This document shows, in pieces, positions 11,075 to 21,290 of a stretch of DNA of 64,000 nucleotides. The number at the start of each line of letters is the position of its first letter. The stretch's first letter is position 1. A program made the position numbers and the translations under genes. Under the pieces are notes generated by a model that worked only from the letters and a program-made list of their open reading frames with translations, was not told where the DNA came from and did no database searches. The DNA is taken from assembly GCF_000333955.1 (NCBI RefSeq), contig NZ_CAPS01000040.1, positions 52,010-116,009 on the forward strand, written 5' to 3'. Source of the stretch: Rhodococcus sp. AW25M09. Its GTDB lineage: Bacteria > Actinomycetota > Actinomycetes > Mycobacteriales > Mycobacteriaceae.

Positions 11075-11506
11075 ATGTTTCGAACGATGATGAAATCCAA
11101 GATCCACCGCGCTACCGTCACGCACGCGGACCTGCACTACGTCGGTTCGGTGACCGTCGACCAGGATCTGATGGAGGCCGCCGATCTGCTGGAAGGCGAG
11201 CAGGTCACGATTGTCGACATCGACAACGGAGCGCGGCTCGAGACGTACGTGATCACCGGTGAGCGGGGCAGTGGCGTCATCGGAATCAACGGAGCCGCAG
11301 CACATCTGGTGAATCCGGGTGACTTGGTCATCTTGATCGCCTACGGGGTGATGAACGAACAGGAAGTTGTCGATTATGCACCGCGAGTGGTGTTCGTCGA
11401 CGAGAAGAACCGGCCGGTCGAGCTCGGTACCGATCCGGCCCACGCGCCTGCGGGCTCGGGTCTGATCACTCCGCGCGATCTGCGGGCCGATTCCGTGCTG
11501 GTCTGA
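11075..11506 (+). CDS. panD: Aspartate 1-decarboxylase proenzyme
   Basis: Makes beta-alanine from L-aspartate through a pyruvoyl group generated by self-cleavage. The cleavage site Gly24-Ser25 is visible in [10 protein letters not shown]9 and R12 ([10 protein letters not shown]), Y58-type and [12 protein letters not shown] motifs are present. It is 143 aa. ATG 11075 was chosen because it sets the cleavage site at the canonical 24/25 and has GGAGAG upstream; the frame is open further upstream. Confidence 0.95.
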   Translation: MFRTMMKSKIHRATVTHADLHYVGSVTVDQDLMEAADLLEGEQVTIVDIDNGARLETYVITGERGSGVIGINGAAAHLVNPGDLVILIAYGVMNEQEVVDYAPRVVFVDEKNRPVELGTDPAHAPAGSGLITPRDLRADSVLV

Positions 11507-11510
11507 TCCG

Positions 11511-12311
11511 ATGCTTCTCGCGATCGATGTACGCAACACCAGTACCGTGGTCGGATTGTTCACCGGCACCGGCGATCATTCGAAGCTGCTGCGGGACTGG
11601 CGTATCCGGACCGATCCGCATGTGACGGCCGATGAGCTCGCCCTCATGTTGCGGGGGTTGCTCGGAGCCGAAGCAGACCAGATCACCGGAATCACGGCGC
11701 TGTCGACCGTGCCGTCGGTGCTGCGCGAGATGCGGACCATGCTCACGCGCTACTGGGATCACGTGGTGCACGTGGTGGTCGAACCGGGCGTGCGGACCGG
11801 TGTTCCGCTGCTGGTGGACAATCCCAAAGAGGTCGGTGCCGATCGCATCGTCAATACCCTTGCCGCACATGACTTGTACGGATCCGCATGCATCGTGGTG
11901 GACTTCGGAACCACCACGTGCGTCGATGTCGTGTCGGCCAAGGGGGAATTCCTCGGCGGTGCCATCGCCCCGGGGCTCGAAATGTCGGCGTGGGCGATGT
12001 CGACCCGGACCGCCACGCTGCGCGAGGTGGAGATGGTCAGGCCCCGCTCGGTGTTGGGTAAGAACACCGTCGAATGCATCCAGTCGGGCACCATCTTCGG
12101 GTTCGCGGGCCTAGTGGACGGGCTCGTCGGACGGATCAGGCGAGAGGTTCCCGAGCTGACCGGCACGGATGTCGCGATCATCGGCACCGGGGACATCGCC
12201 GCGTTGATCCTGCCCGAATCGACGACCATCGAGCATCACGAACCCGACCTGACCCTCGAGGGTCTCCGGCTGGTCTACGAACGGAACATGGCAAAACGTC
12301 GCCCGCGGTGA
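11511..12311 (+). CDS. coaX: Type III pantothenate kinase
   Basis: Phosphorylates pantothenate, the first committed CoA step. As an ASKHA-fold kinase it begins [17 protein letters not shown] (Asp at residue 6), with [38 protein letters not shown] and GFAGLVDGL. It is 266 aa. It starts 4 bases after panD and closes the DUF2520-panC-panD-coaX operon, which covers most of the route from aspartate to phosphopantothenate. Confidence 0.95.
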   Translation: MLLAIDVRNTSTVVGLFTGTGDHSKLLRDWRIRTDPHVTADELALMLRGLLGAEADQITGITALSTVPSVLREMRTMLTRYWDHVVHVVVEPGVRTGVPLLVDNPKEVGADRIVNTLAAHDLYGSACIVVDFGTTTCVDVVSAKGEFLGGAIAPGLEMSAWAMSTRTATLREVEMVRPRSVLGKNTVECIQSGTIFGFAGLVDGLVGRIRREVPELTGTDVAIIGTGDIAALILPESTTIEHHEPDLTLEGLRLVYERNMAKRRPR

Positions 12312-12379
12312 GTGTCTCGGAGCCACGTGTTTCGGACGAGCGCTGGCGCATCCTGCGTTCGTGTGTCAGAATTCTCCGC

Positions 12380-12421
12380 GTGATGACGTGCATGGCCACC
12401 CAGGAGTGTTGTCGAGGCTGA
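12380..12421 (+). CDS. Cys-Cys leader peptide, 13 residues
   Basis: A short ORF reads (M)MTCMATQECCRG then TGA, from GTG 12380 or ATG 12383. It carries three Cys, two of them adjacent, just before the stop. A -10-like CAGAAT at 12367-12372 lies 7 bases ahead of the GTG, as expected for a leaderless message. It sits 40 bases upstream of the cysteine dioxygenase. Leaderless poly-cysteine ORFs that act as cysteine-responsive attenuators are known before sulfur genes in mycobacteria; assigning the same role here is inference. Confidence 0.7.
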   Translation: MMTCMATQECCRG

Positions 12422-12450
12422 CCCCTGCCTCGTTCGTTACACACCCCTGG
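12400..12450 (+). promoter_or_regulatory. Candidate attenuator stem over the dioxygenase ribosome site
   Basis: CCAGGAGTGT at 12400-12409, which spans the first of the two adjacent Cys codons of the leader, can pair with ACACCCCTGG at 12441-12450 (9 of 10 pairs, one A-C mismatch). The right arm overlaps the GGAG ribosome site (12449-12452) of the dioxygenase. The loop is 31 nt. A ribosome on the Cys codons would open the stem. Whether this raises or lowers expression at high cysteine cannot be read from sequence. Confidence 0.5.
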
Positions 12451-12461
12451 AGTAGAGCTTC

Positions 12462-13031
12462 ATGCTTTCCACACCTGTCCTTTCTGCACCCTCGCGAATT
12501 TCATTGTCACCGCGGTCGATATCGACTCTGCCGACGCGATTGCGGCCACATGACCTGCTGCGCGTCACCGATCAGAGCGCGTCGGACGTCCTCGAAGGCC
12601 GCCTCGATCATCTGCTTCCAGACGGCGGCCGCTGGCCGATCGGCGAGCGTTGGGCGAAGCGACTGCACTCCGACGACGACCTCGACGTCTGGTTGATCAG
12701 CTGGGTTCCCGATCGCTCCACCGAACTGCACGATCATGGCGGGTCACTCGGCGCTCTGACCGTTCTGAGTGGATCTCTGCTCGAATATCGTTGGGCTGGT
12801 ACCGAACTGAAGCAGCGTCGCCTCGACGCTGGTGATCAGGCGGCGTTCCCGCTGGGTTGGGTGCACGACGTGATGCATGATCCGGCGTCCGCCACGACCG
12901 GCCCCACCCTCAGCGTGCACGCCTACTCACCGCCACTGACGGCGATGTCCTATTACGAAGTGACCGAACGGTCCACGCTTCGCCGCACCCGCAGCGAGCT
13001 CACCGACGCACCCGAGAAGGCCACGCTGTGA
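12462..13031 (+). CDS. Cysteine dioxygenase family protein
   Basis: Predicted non-heme iron cupin that oxidises the thiol of cysteine (or a related thiol) to a sulfinate. The iron-binding HxH is visible in STELHDHGGSLGALTVLSG (about residues 91-93), with a later His in LGWVHDVMHD and the terminal SVHAYSPPLTAMSYYE typical of the family. It is 189 aa. The first ~30 residues are Ser/Pro-rich and poorly conserved, so the start is less sure; ATG 12462 has GGAG 9 bases ahead. It overlaps the rhodanese gene by four bases. The exact thiol substrate is not shown by the sequence. Confidence 0.88.
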   Translation: MLSTPVLSAPSRISLSPRSISTLPTRLRPHDLLRVTDQSASDVLEGRLDHLLPDGGRWPIGERWAKRLHSDDDLDVWLISWVPDRSTELHDHGGSLGALTVLSGSLLEYRWAGTELKQRRLDAGDQAAFPLGWVHDVMHDPASATTGPTLSVHAYSPPLTAMSYYEVTERSTLRRTRSELTDAPEKATL

Positions 13032-13465
13032 CCATCCAGACCATGACAATTGTCGAAATGCTCGAATCTGCCCGCGAGACCATCGATCGCACCACAGTCT
13101 TCGAACTTCGCGACGCCGTCGATCGCGGCGCCGTCGTCGTCGATATCCGACCGCAGGCGCAGCGCGCCGTCGAGGGGACGCTGCCCGGCGCACTGGCCAT
13201 CGAACGCAACGTCCTCGAATGGCGCTTGGACCCGACGAGCGATGCCCGGCTGGCGATTGCCGTCGACCACGATGTCGAATGGATCGTCATCTGCTCCGAG
13301 GGCTACACCTCCTCCCTTGCGGCCGCATCGCTTCAACTGCTGGGACTGCACAAGTCCACCGACCTGGTGGGTGGCTATCAAGCTCTGAAGTCGGCGGGTT
13401 TGCTCGGAGTGCTGACGCAGGCTCAGCACTGCGTGCGTGAGGCGGAGACGGTCGCCGCGCACTGA
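13028..13465 (+). CDS. Rhodanese-like sulfurtransferase
   Basis: Single rhodanese domain of 145 aa. The fold starts VFELRDAVDRGAVVVDIRPQ, and the active-site loop WIVICSEGYTSSLAA places the catalytic Cys at residue 89, followed by DLVGGYQALKSAGL. GTG 13028 overlaps the dioxygenase stop (GTGA). Coupling with a cysteine dioxygenase suggests it handles sulfur (sulfane or sulfite) released from cysteine; this is context inference. Confidence 0.9.
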   Translation: MTIQTMTIVEMLESARETIDRTTVFELRDAVDRGAVVVDIRPQAQRAVEGTLPGALAIERNVLEWRLDPTSDARLAIAVDHDVEWIVICSEGYTSSLAAASLQLLGLHKSTDLVGGYQALKSAGLLGVLTQAQHCVREAETVAAH

Positions 13466-13501
13466 TCGTCCCTACAGCGTTGCGCTGTAAGGTGTGTGCG
13501 C

Positions 13502-15025
<1,524 letters not shown>

Positions 15026-15042
15026 TTCGACGGTAGAGAACT

Positions 15043-15059
15043 GTTCGCCAGCAGCGGAC
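15043..15059 (+). promoter_or_regulatory. Possible ClgR operator upstream of clpC
   Basis: GTTCGCCAGCAGCGGAC holds CGC-N5-GCG with AT-leaning flanks, close to the ClgR operator described upstream of clp genes in actinobacteria, with one deviation from the inner consensus. It lies about 250 bases before clpC in the 275-base lysS-clpC gap. That gap has no gene and no Lsr2-like coding; TACAGT at 15186 is a possible -10. Confidence 0.4.
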
Positions 15060-15300
15060 AGTGAATGGGAAACGTTTTGCATTGTGCCTGCGTTATGAAC
15101 AGTAAGCAGGCAAGGCAGTCCGAATTCGTGGGCGGTCGCGCAGCATTTCAGGGGTGGAGGGTCGGCGTTCGTCACGTCGGCCAACTACAGTGAGACTCAG
15201 TCTTACCTTCAAATGCACAAGCGACCGTAGCGTTACGGACACTGCGGCGCTAGAAGAACCGGTGGGCGAGCTACCACCCGCCAAGAAGTGAGGGAGAGCG

Positions 15301-17841
15301 ATGTTCGAGAGGTTCACCGATCGCGCGCGGCGTGTTGTCGTCCTGGCTCAAGAAGAAGCCCGGATGCTCAACCACAACTACATCGGCACGGAGCACATTC
15401 TGCTCGGCCTCATCCACGAGGGCGAAGGCGTCGCAGCCAAGTCCCTCGAGTCGCTGGGCATCTCCCTCGAAGGAGTCCGCAGCCAGGTAGAGGAAATCAT
15501 CGGTCAGGGCCAGCAGGCTCCGTCCGGTCACATTCCGTTCACCCCGCGCGCCAAGAAAGTACTCGAGCTCAGCCTCCGCGAAGCGCTGCAGCTCGGCCAC
15601 AACTACATCGGCACCGAGCACATCCTGCTGGGTCTGATCCGCGAAGGCGAAGGCGTCGCAGCTCAGGTTCTGGTCAAGCTCGGAGCCGACCTCAACCGCG
15701 TCCGGCAGCAGGTCATCCAGCTGCTCTCGGGTTACCAGGGCAAGGAGCCCAGCGAGTCCGGCAGCGGCCGCGGCGAAGCCGGCACCCCGTCCACCTCGCT
15801 GGTTCTCGACCAGTTCGGACGCAACCTGACCCAGGCAGCGCTCGAGGGCAAGCTCGACCCGGTCATCGGGCGCGCGAAAGAAATCGAGCGCGTCATGCAG
15901 GTGCTGTCGCGTCGTACCAAGAACAACCCGGTTCTCATCGGTGAGCCCGGTGTCGGTAAGACCGCGGTCGTCGAAGGCCTGGCACAGGCCATCGTCAACG
16001 GCGAGGTCCCGGAGACGCTCAAGGACAAGCAGCTCTACACCCTCGACCTCGGCTCGCTCGTGGCCGGCAGCCGCTACCGCGGTGACTTCGAGGAGCGCCT
16101 GAAGAAGGTACTCAAGGAGATCAACACCCGCGGCGACATCATCTTGTTCATCGACGAGCTGCACACGCTCGTCGGCGCAGGTGCTGCCGAAGGTGCCATC
16201 GACGCAGCGTCGATCCTCAAGCCCAAGTTGGCTCGTGGCGAACTGCAGACCATCGGTGCCACCACCCTCGACGAGTACCGCAAGTACATCGAGAAGGACG
16301 CCGCACTCGAGCGTCGGTTCCAGCCCGTTCAGGTGGGCGAGCCGACCGTCGAGCACACCATCGAGATCCTCAAGGGTCTGCGTGATCGCTACGAGGCTCA
16401 CCACCGCGTCTCGATCACCGACGGTGCCCTCGTCGCGGCCGCCACGCTGGCCGACCGGTACATCAACGACCGGTTCTTGCCCGACAAGGCAATCGACCTC
16501 ATCGACGAGGCGGGCGCGCGGATGCGCATCCGCCGGATGACCGCGCCGCCAGACCTGCGCGAGTTCGACGACAAGATCGCCGACGCGCGCCGGGAGAAGG
16601 AATCGGCCATCGACGCACAGGACTTCGAGAAGGCTGCGAACCTGCGCGACAAGGAGAAGACGCTCGTCGGTCAGCGTGCCGAGCGCGAGAAGCAGTGGCG
16701 TTCCGGTGACCTCGACGTCGTCGCCGAGGTGGACGACGAGCAGATCGCCGAGGTTCTGGGCAACTGGACCGGCATCCCCGTCTTCAAGCTCACCGAGGAG
16801 GAGACCACCCGTCTGCTCCGCATGGAGGACGAGCTGCACAAGCGGATCATCGGCCAGGTCGAGGCAGTCAAGGCTGTCTCCAAGGCGATCCGTCGTACCC
16901 GTGCAGGTCTGAAGGACCCGAAGCGTCCGTCGGGCTCGTTCATCTTCGCCGGCCCCTCGGGTGTCGGTAAGACCGAGCTGTCGAAGGCTCTCGCGAACTT
17001 CCTCTTCGGCGAGGACGATGCGCTGATCCAGATCGACATGGGCGAGTTCCACGACCGCTTCACCGCGTCACGCCTGTTCGGTGCTCCTCCCGGATACGTC
17101 GGCTACGAAGAGGGCGGTCAGCTCACCGAGAAGGTGCGTCGCAAGCCGTTCTCCGTGGTTCTGTTCGACGAGATCGAGAAGGCCCACTCGGAGATCTACA
17201 ACACGCTGCTTCAGGTGCTGGAAGACGGTCGACTCACCGACGGCCAGGGACGCACGGTCGACTTCAAGAACACCGTGCTGATCTTCACCTCGAACCTCGG
17301 TACCGCAGACATCTCGAAGGCTGTCGGCCTCGGCTTCTCCTCGGGTGAAGGCACCGGATCGAACTACGAGCGGATGAAGCTCAAGGTCAACGACGAGCTG
17401 AAGAAGCATTTCCGGCCCGAGTTCTTGAACCGTATCGACGACATCGTCGTGTTCCACCAGCTCACGCGAGACGAGATCATCCAGATGGTCGATCTCATGC
17501 TCAACCGAGTCGAGGGTGCGCTCAAGAACAAGGACATGGCGATCGAGGTCACCGAGAAGGCGAAGTCGTTGCTCGCCAAGCGTGGATTCGATCCGGTACT
17601 GGGTGCGCGGCCACTGCGTCGCACCATCCAGCGCGAGATCGAGGACGCACTGTCGGAGAAGATCCTCTTCGGCGAGATCGAGGCCGGCCAGATCATTCTG
17701 GTCGACGTCGAGAACTGGGACGGCGAAGGCGCAGGCGAGGACGCGAAGTTCACGTTCCGCGGCGAGAAGAAGGCCATCATCGTCCCCGACGAGGTCCCGG
17801 TCGACCTGGCCAAGGCCGCTGGAGACAGCGACAGCGAGTAA
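15301..17841 (+). CDS. clpC: ATP-dependent Clp protease ATPase subunit ClpC
   Basis: AAA+ unfoldase that feeds proteins to ClpP; essential in mycobacteria. It has two Clp-N repeats ([15 protein letters not shown] and [15 protein letters not shown]), Walker A1 GEPGVGKT at 214-221, a UVR motif at about 436-465 ([13 protein letters not shown]) within the middle domain, Walker A2 GPSGVGKT at 551-558, and the ClpP-docking loop region of domain 2. It is 846 aa, the normal ClpC1 length. The ATG follows GAGGGAGAG. A strong hairpin follows the gene. Confidence 0.97.
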   Translation: MFERFTDRARRVVVLAQEEARMLNHNYIGTEHILLGLIHEGEGVAAKSLESLGISLEGVRSQVEEIIGQGQQAPSGHIPFTPRAKKVLELSLREALQLGHNYIGTEHILLGLIREGEGVAAQVLVKLGADLNRVRQQVIQLLSGYQGKEPSESGSGRGEAGTPSTSLVLDQFGRNLTQAALEGKLDPVIGRAKEIERVMQVLSRRTKNNPVLIGEPGVGKTAVVEGLAQAIVNGEVPETLKDKQLYTLDLGSLVAGSRYRGDFEERLKKVLKEINTRGDIILFIDELHTLVGAGAAEGAIDAASILKPKLARGELQTIGATTLDEYRKYIEKDAALERRFQPVQVGEPTVEHTIEILKGLRDRYEAHHRVSITDGALVAAATLADRYINDRFLPDKAIDLIDEAGARMRIRRMTAPPDLREFDDKIADARREKESAIDAQDFEKAANLRDKEKTLVGQRAEREKQWRSGDLDVVAEVDDEQIAEVLGNWTGIPVFKLTEEETTRLLRMEDELHKRIIGQVEAVKAVSKAIRRTRAGLKDPKRPSGSFIFAGPSGVGKTELSKALANFLFGEDDALIQIDMGEFHDRFTASRLFGAPPGYVGYEEGGQLTEKVRRKPFSVVLFDEIEKAHSEIYNTLLQVLEDGRLTDGQGRTVDFKNTVLIFTSNLGTADISKAVGLGFSSGEGTGSNYERMKLKVNDELKKHFRPEFLNRIDDIVVFHQLTRDEIIQMVDLMLNRVEGALKNKDMAIEVTEKAKSLLAKRGFDPVLGARPLRRTIQREIEDALSEKILFGEIEAGQIILVDVENWDGEGAGEDAKFTFRGEKKAIIVPDEVPVDLAKAAGDSDSE

Positions 17842-17860
17842 GTTTCACAGCACAACGAGC

Positions 17861-17890
17861 ACGGGCGATCCTCTTCGGAGGGTCGCCCGT
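17861..17890 (+). terminator. Terminator hairpin after clpC
   Basis: The inverted repeat ACGGGCGATCCTC / GAGGGTCGCCCGT has a TTCG loop and one G-T wobble, and starts 19 bases after the clpC stop. The trailing T tract is poor (TGTCGT), as is common in high-GC actinobacteria. Confidence 0.75.
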
Positions 17891-17962
17891 TGTCGTATGT
17901 CCGCCCGCCCCAGCCCGCCGCCGCATACCGTCCCCGCCCGTCCGCCCCATCCCGTCCCCGCC

Positions 17963-18015
17963 CGCGTCAATGGACCCTTGCACCGCTCAGACGTATGCAG
18001 TGGTCCATTGACGCG
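17963..18015 (+). repeat. Dispersed imperfect palindrome, copy 2
   Basis: The arms CGCGTCAATGGACC and GGTCCATTGACGCG are a perfect 14-bp inverted repeat around the core CACCGCTCAGACGTATGCA. It lies 121 bases after clpC. On the minus strand it supplies the last codons and the TGA stop (17987-17989) of the neighbouring beta-lactamase-like gene. Confidence 0.85.
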
Positions 18016-19312
18016 ACGACAGGCGAGCGGCGAGAGCAGCAGCGATGACGAACAATTCCGCGAGCACGATCCAGAACAGCAATGCCACATCGGGAGCCCA
18101 GCGGGTCAGGATCGAGATCGGCGCACCGGCCGATGCCGGCAGCGTGAAGTACAGCGCGGCCCCGGCCGCGAGGGCAATCAGAATTCGGGTTCGTACCCAT
18201 CGGCCCGGGGCAGCCCCGAGGTGGAGCAGGATTCGCGTCGCACAGATCGCGAGCAGCGTCGCGAACAGGCTCGACGCGATCAGGGTGGCCTCGTAGAAGC
18301 CGAAGGACGAAGCACGAGGTTCGTCGATTCCGAGTCGAGCCAGTACGAGAGAACGGGCCGCGGAAGCGAGCTTGTCGGCCTCGAGTTCTCCGTACCGGTT
18401 GGTCGCGAACACGACCGCCAGATGGCGCTCGGGGATCAGCGCGACGTGAGTGAAATAACCGGGGACTGCCCCGGAGTGCCATCGCATCTCGGTTCCGTCG
18501 GGCAAGGTCTCGACGTACCAGCCGAATCCGTAGGCGGTCCCGGAGCCCGTCGGCACCGTATCGGAACTGTTCGACGCGGCAGCCGTGAGTTGCCGGGATG
18601 CATACCGCGAGAGCTCGTCGATGGAACCACCGAGGTAGCCGTACCCGAGTCCAGCGGCATCGGTCCCGGTGTCGATGCGTCGTGGGAACGTGAAGAACGG
18701 AACATGCCCGGGCGCAACTGCGCCGGCGGTGTGGACCCCGGTTTCGCGAGCCGCGACGTCAGCGAAAGGTTTGGCAGTCGTCTTCTCGACGATCGCTTGC
18801 AGCAGTAGATAGTTGAGGCTCGAATACTCGAACGTGCCGCGGTCGTCCGCGCTGACCTCGAGAGTGGGTACGACGTCGAGTGCTCGCTGCGTTCGACCCC
18901 ACACGTCGAGCTGGACCACGTCGTGCGGGAGTCCGCTGGTGTGGTGGATCAGATCGTCGATGGTGACGTTCCCGGGAAGAATCGAATTACTTTCCGGTAG
19001 AACCGAATTCACGGATGCGTCGAGTCCGAGGCGGTGTTGCTCGACCAGCCCGTACACCGTCGCCGCCGTCACCGACTTCGATACCGAACCCCACACGAAC
19101 GGCGTGCCGTCGTCGATCGACGCACCGTCTCCGTCCACCCCGTACTCGATGTTCTCGATCACCTCGCGCTCGGAGACGACCCGGAAAGCCGCCCCCGGCA
19201 GGCCCAGCTCCTCGGCGACAACCCCGACGTCCGACGCGGTGTCACCGCCGGACACGGTCGGGGATGCTGTGAGGAGTGCTGCGACGGTCAGTAGGGCGTG
19301 CACGATTCGCAT
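17987..19312 (-). CDS. Beta-lactamase family (class C-like) membrane protein
   Basis: Serine hydrolase of the beta-lactamase/penicillin-binding-like family; substrate unknown. A signal peptide covers about residues 1-22. SVSK at 76-79 is the SxxK motif, FEYSSLNYLL is the region of the YxN motif (here Y-S-S), and HSGAVPG replaces KTG. After the catalytic domain (to about 345) there are three transmembrane segments, so the domain is probably displayed outside. It is 441 aa. The last residues (RQWTTAYV) and the stop are coded by the dispersed palindrome, so the C-terminus was probably altered when the repeat arrived. The position recalls that of lpqF in M. tuberculosis, but no lipobox is present. 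Confidence 0.82.
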   Translation of the reverse strand: MRIVHALLTVAALLTASPTVSGGDTASDVGVVAEELGLPGAAFRVVSEREVIENIEYGVDGDGASIDDGTPFVWGSVSKSVTAATVYGLVEQHRLGLDASVNSVLPESNSILPGNVTIDDLIHHTSGLPHDVVQLDVWGRTQRALDVVPTLEVSADDRGTFEYSSLNYLLLQAIVEKTTAKPFADVAARETGVHTAGAVAPGHVPFFTFPRRIDTGTDAAGLGYGYLGGSIDELSRYASRQLTAAASNSSDTVPTGSGTAYGFGWYVETLPDGTEMRWHSGAVPGYFTHVALIPERHLAVVFATNRYGELEADKLASAARSLVLARLGIDEPRASSFGFYEATLIASSLFATLLAICATRILLHLGAAPGRWVRTRILIALAAGAALYFTLPASAGAPISILTRWAPDVALLFWIVLAELFVIAAALAARLSSRQWTTAYV

Positions 19313-19382
19313 GGGTGGAGTGAACCAATTTCACCGAGACCGACGCCTCCGTGAACACCCTGATTTTTGACCTGACCTGACC

Positions 19383-20567
19383 TCAGCGAACCAGCCCGGC
19401 GATCCAGGGCAGGACGTCGGAGTATGCCGCCAGGGACGCGGGTTGGTGGTTGACGCCCTTCAACGGGATGGCCGGGAATCGGTATTCACGGTAGGTGATG
19501 TCGTCGGCACCCAGGTCCTGCCAGCGCCGAAGCAGCAGGCGACTCTGCTCGATGGGTACGGTGTCGTCCTGCGCTCCATGCGAGAGGTACACCGGGATGG
19601 CGGGGGCTATGCGTCCGAGGGTGTTGTCCGCAGTTATGTCGGCCAGAGTCGGGCTGTTCAGTTGCTCGGAGAACGGGCGGCCGTCGCGGGTGAGTTCGCT
19701 GGTGCTCACGACGGCGGTTGCCGCGGCGTCGGTGCTGCACCAGTTCTGTGCGGCGTCGAGCATGGCGACCCCATCGGAGTCGAAGAGGCCACGGATGCTC
19801 TCGGCCTGTTCCGGATACGCGTTGATCATGCCGTCGACGGCGAAGAGCACTGCGCTGCCGAGTGTGGTGTTGTCGAGGGGGGCGATGTTGAGTGTCGGAT
19901 CCGCTGGTGGCGCGCCGACATACGCTCCGACAATGTTCAGTTCCGGGGCGTAGGTGGCGGCGAGTTCGGCTGCGGATGCGGAAGCGAATCCGCCTTCGGA
20001 GTAGCCGAACAGCATCACCGGGGTAGCGGGGTCGGCCTCTGCGGTCCTGGCGGCGTCGAGCAGAGCTCTGCCCGAGGCCAGTCGGTTCAGGTACGTATGT
20101 CCGCCGGGGGTGCCAAGCCCCTGGTAGTCCGTTGCAACGACGCGGTATCCGGCCAGGAGCAGCGGCAAAATGGCGGGGGACGAGCCGACGGTTCCCAGCA
20201 CAGCCGATCCGGCGCAGCGATCGGCCATACCGGAGGTGCCGGGCGCATAGGCGATCACCGGTCTCGGGCCGGGGCCAGGCCACGGAGCGATCGGGGTCGC
20301 GGTGTAGCCCGAGACGATCATGGGGTTGTCGTGAGTGTCGGTGGACCGATAGAGAATCCGCTCGATGTCGAAGCCCAGTCCGAATCCTTTGGGCGAGTCG
20401 AAGGGCAGGTCTCGGACCACCTCGCCGGGGGCCGCCGTACCGATCGTCGCCACCGGCGCGCTGTAGAAATCGCTGAGCCGATCGGCCTGGGCCGTCGTCG
20501 TCGACGCAGCGGTCAGCAGCAGAATCGCGCTGGACAGGAGCGTTGCCGATCTCGAGAAGTACTTCAC
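19383..20567 (-). CDS. Secretory lipase (LIP family)
   Basis: Exported alpha/beta hydrolase resembling the secretory lipase family. A signal peptide is evident (SATLLSSAILLLTAASTTTAQA). FGYSEGGFAS holds the G-x-S-x-G nucleophile, VIAYAPGTSGMADRC the oxyanion region, SHGAQDDTVP the catalytic Asp and GVNHQPAS the catalytic His. It is 394 aa from GTG 20567, which has GAAGG 8 bases upstream; the frame is open to 20696. It is divergent from osmC. Confidence 0.85.
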   Translation of the reverse strand: MKYFSRSATLLSSAILLLTAASTTTAQADRLSDFYSAPVATIGTAAPGEVVRDLPFDSPKGFGLGFDIERILYRSTDTHDNPMIVSGYTATPIAPWPGPGPRPVIAYAPGTSGMADRCAGSAVLGTVGSSPAILPLLLAGYRVVATDYQGLGTPGGHTYLNRLASGRALLDAARTAEADPATPVMLFGYSEGGFASASAAELAATYAPELNIVGAYVGAPPADPTLNIAPLDNTTLGSAVLFAVDGMINAYPEQAESIRGLFDSDGVAMLDAAQNWCSTDAAATAVVSTSELTRDGRPFSEQLNSPTLADITADNTLGRIAPAIPVYLSHGAQDDTVPIEQSRLLLRRWQDLGADDITYREYRFPAIPLKGVNHQPASLAAYSDVLPWIAGLVR

Positions 20568-20677
20568 CCGTCGCACCCTTCGTGTCGAGATTCCCGCACT
20601 CGATGGCCCGGTGACCTCGCTGAGGTTAGCCTGAGGATTGGTCCTACACAGGGCCGACAACGGAAGGAATCGGTTCG

Positions 20678-21115
20678 ATGCCAACTCGTACTTCACGCAC
20701 AGCTTGGAACGGCACTCTGGAACAAGGTTCCGGCCAGGTAGAGCTGTCCAGTTCCGGCGCAGCGACTTTCGACGTGTCGTTTCCCAAGCGCGCGGCCGAG
20801 AACGCCGACGGCACCACCAGTCCCGAGGAATTGATCGCCGCGGCGCATTCGAGTTGCTACGCGATGCAACTGTCGGCTCTGATTGCGGAGGCCGGCGGCA
20901 CTCCGCAGAGCCTCGAGGTCACGGCCGACGTCTCGCTGGGTCCGGACGAGCCGGGGTTCAAGTTGACCGGCATCAAACTGACCGTTCGAGGCGAGGTGGA
21001 CGGTCTCGACGCCGATGGTTTCGCGAAGGCAGCTCAGGCGGCCAAAGAAACGTGTCCGGTCAGCAAGGCGCTCACCGGCGTCGAGATCACCTTGGACGCG
21101 GCTCTGGAGGGCTGA
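20678..21115 (+). CDS. OsmC family peroxiredoxin
   Basis: Thiol-dependent reductase of organic hydroperoxides. The two redox Cys are C60 (AAAHSSCYAMQL) and C126 (KETCPVSKALTG), with the upstream Arg/Glu region LEQGSGQVELS and TSPEELIAA. It is 145 aa. It is divergent from the lipase. The gap holds AGGTTAGCCT at 20623-20632, which resembles half an iron-regulator box; this is weak. Confidence 0.9.
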   Translation: MPTRTSRTAWNGTLEQGSGQVELSSSGAATFDVSFPKRAAENADGTTSPEELIAAAHSSCYAMQLSALIAEAGGTPQSLEVTADVSLGPDEPGFKLTGIKLTVRGEVDGLDADGFAKAAQAAKETCPVSKALTGVEITLDAALEG

Positions 21116-21290
21116 ATGCGGCGAACTACCCGATGCGAGACCAGTGAGCCATCGTCAGGTTCGAATTAGTTCATCGTTGAACCCATCTATGGATGATTCG
21201 GTGACGAATTGTGGTCAAACGTCGGGTTCGGTCGGTTGACGCATACAGACGGGGTGCGTACCGACTGGCCTAGGAAGGATCGGCCCAACC

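Noticed and set aside
15271..17052. A 593-codon minus frame opposite clpC
   Set aside because: Shadow of ClpC; Leu/Asp/Gly-rich with no recognisable domain and no start signal.
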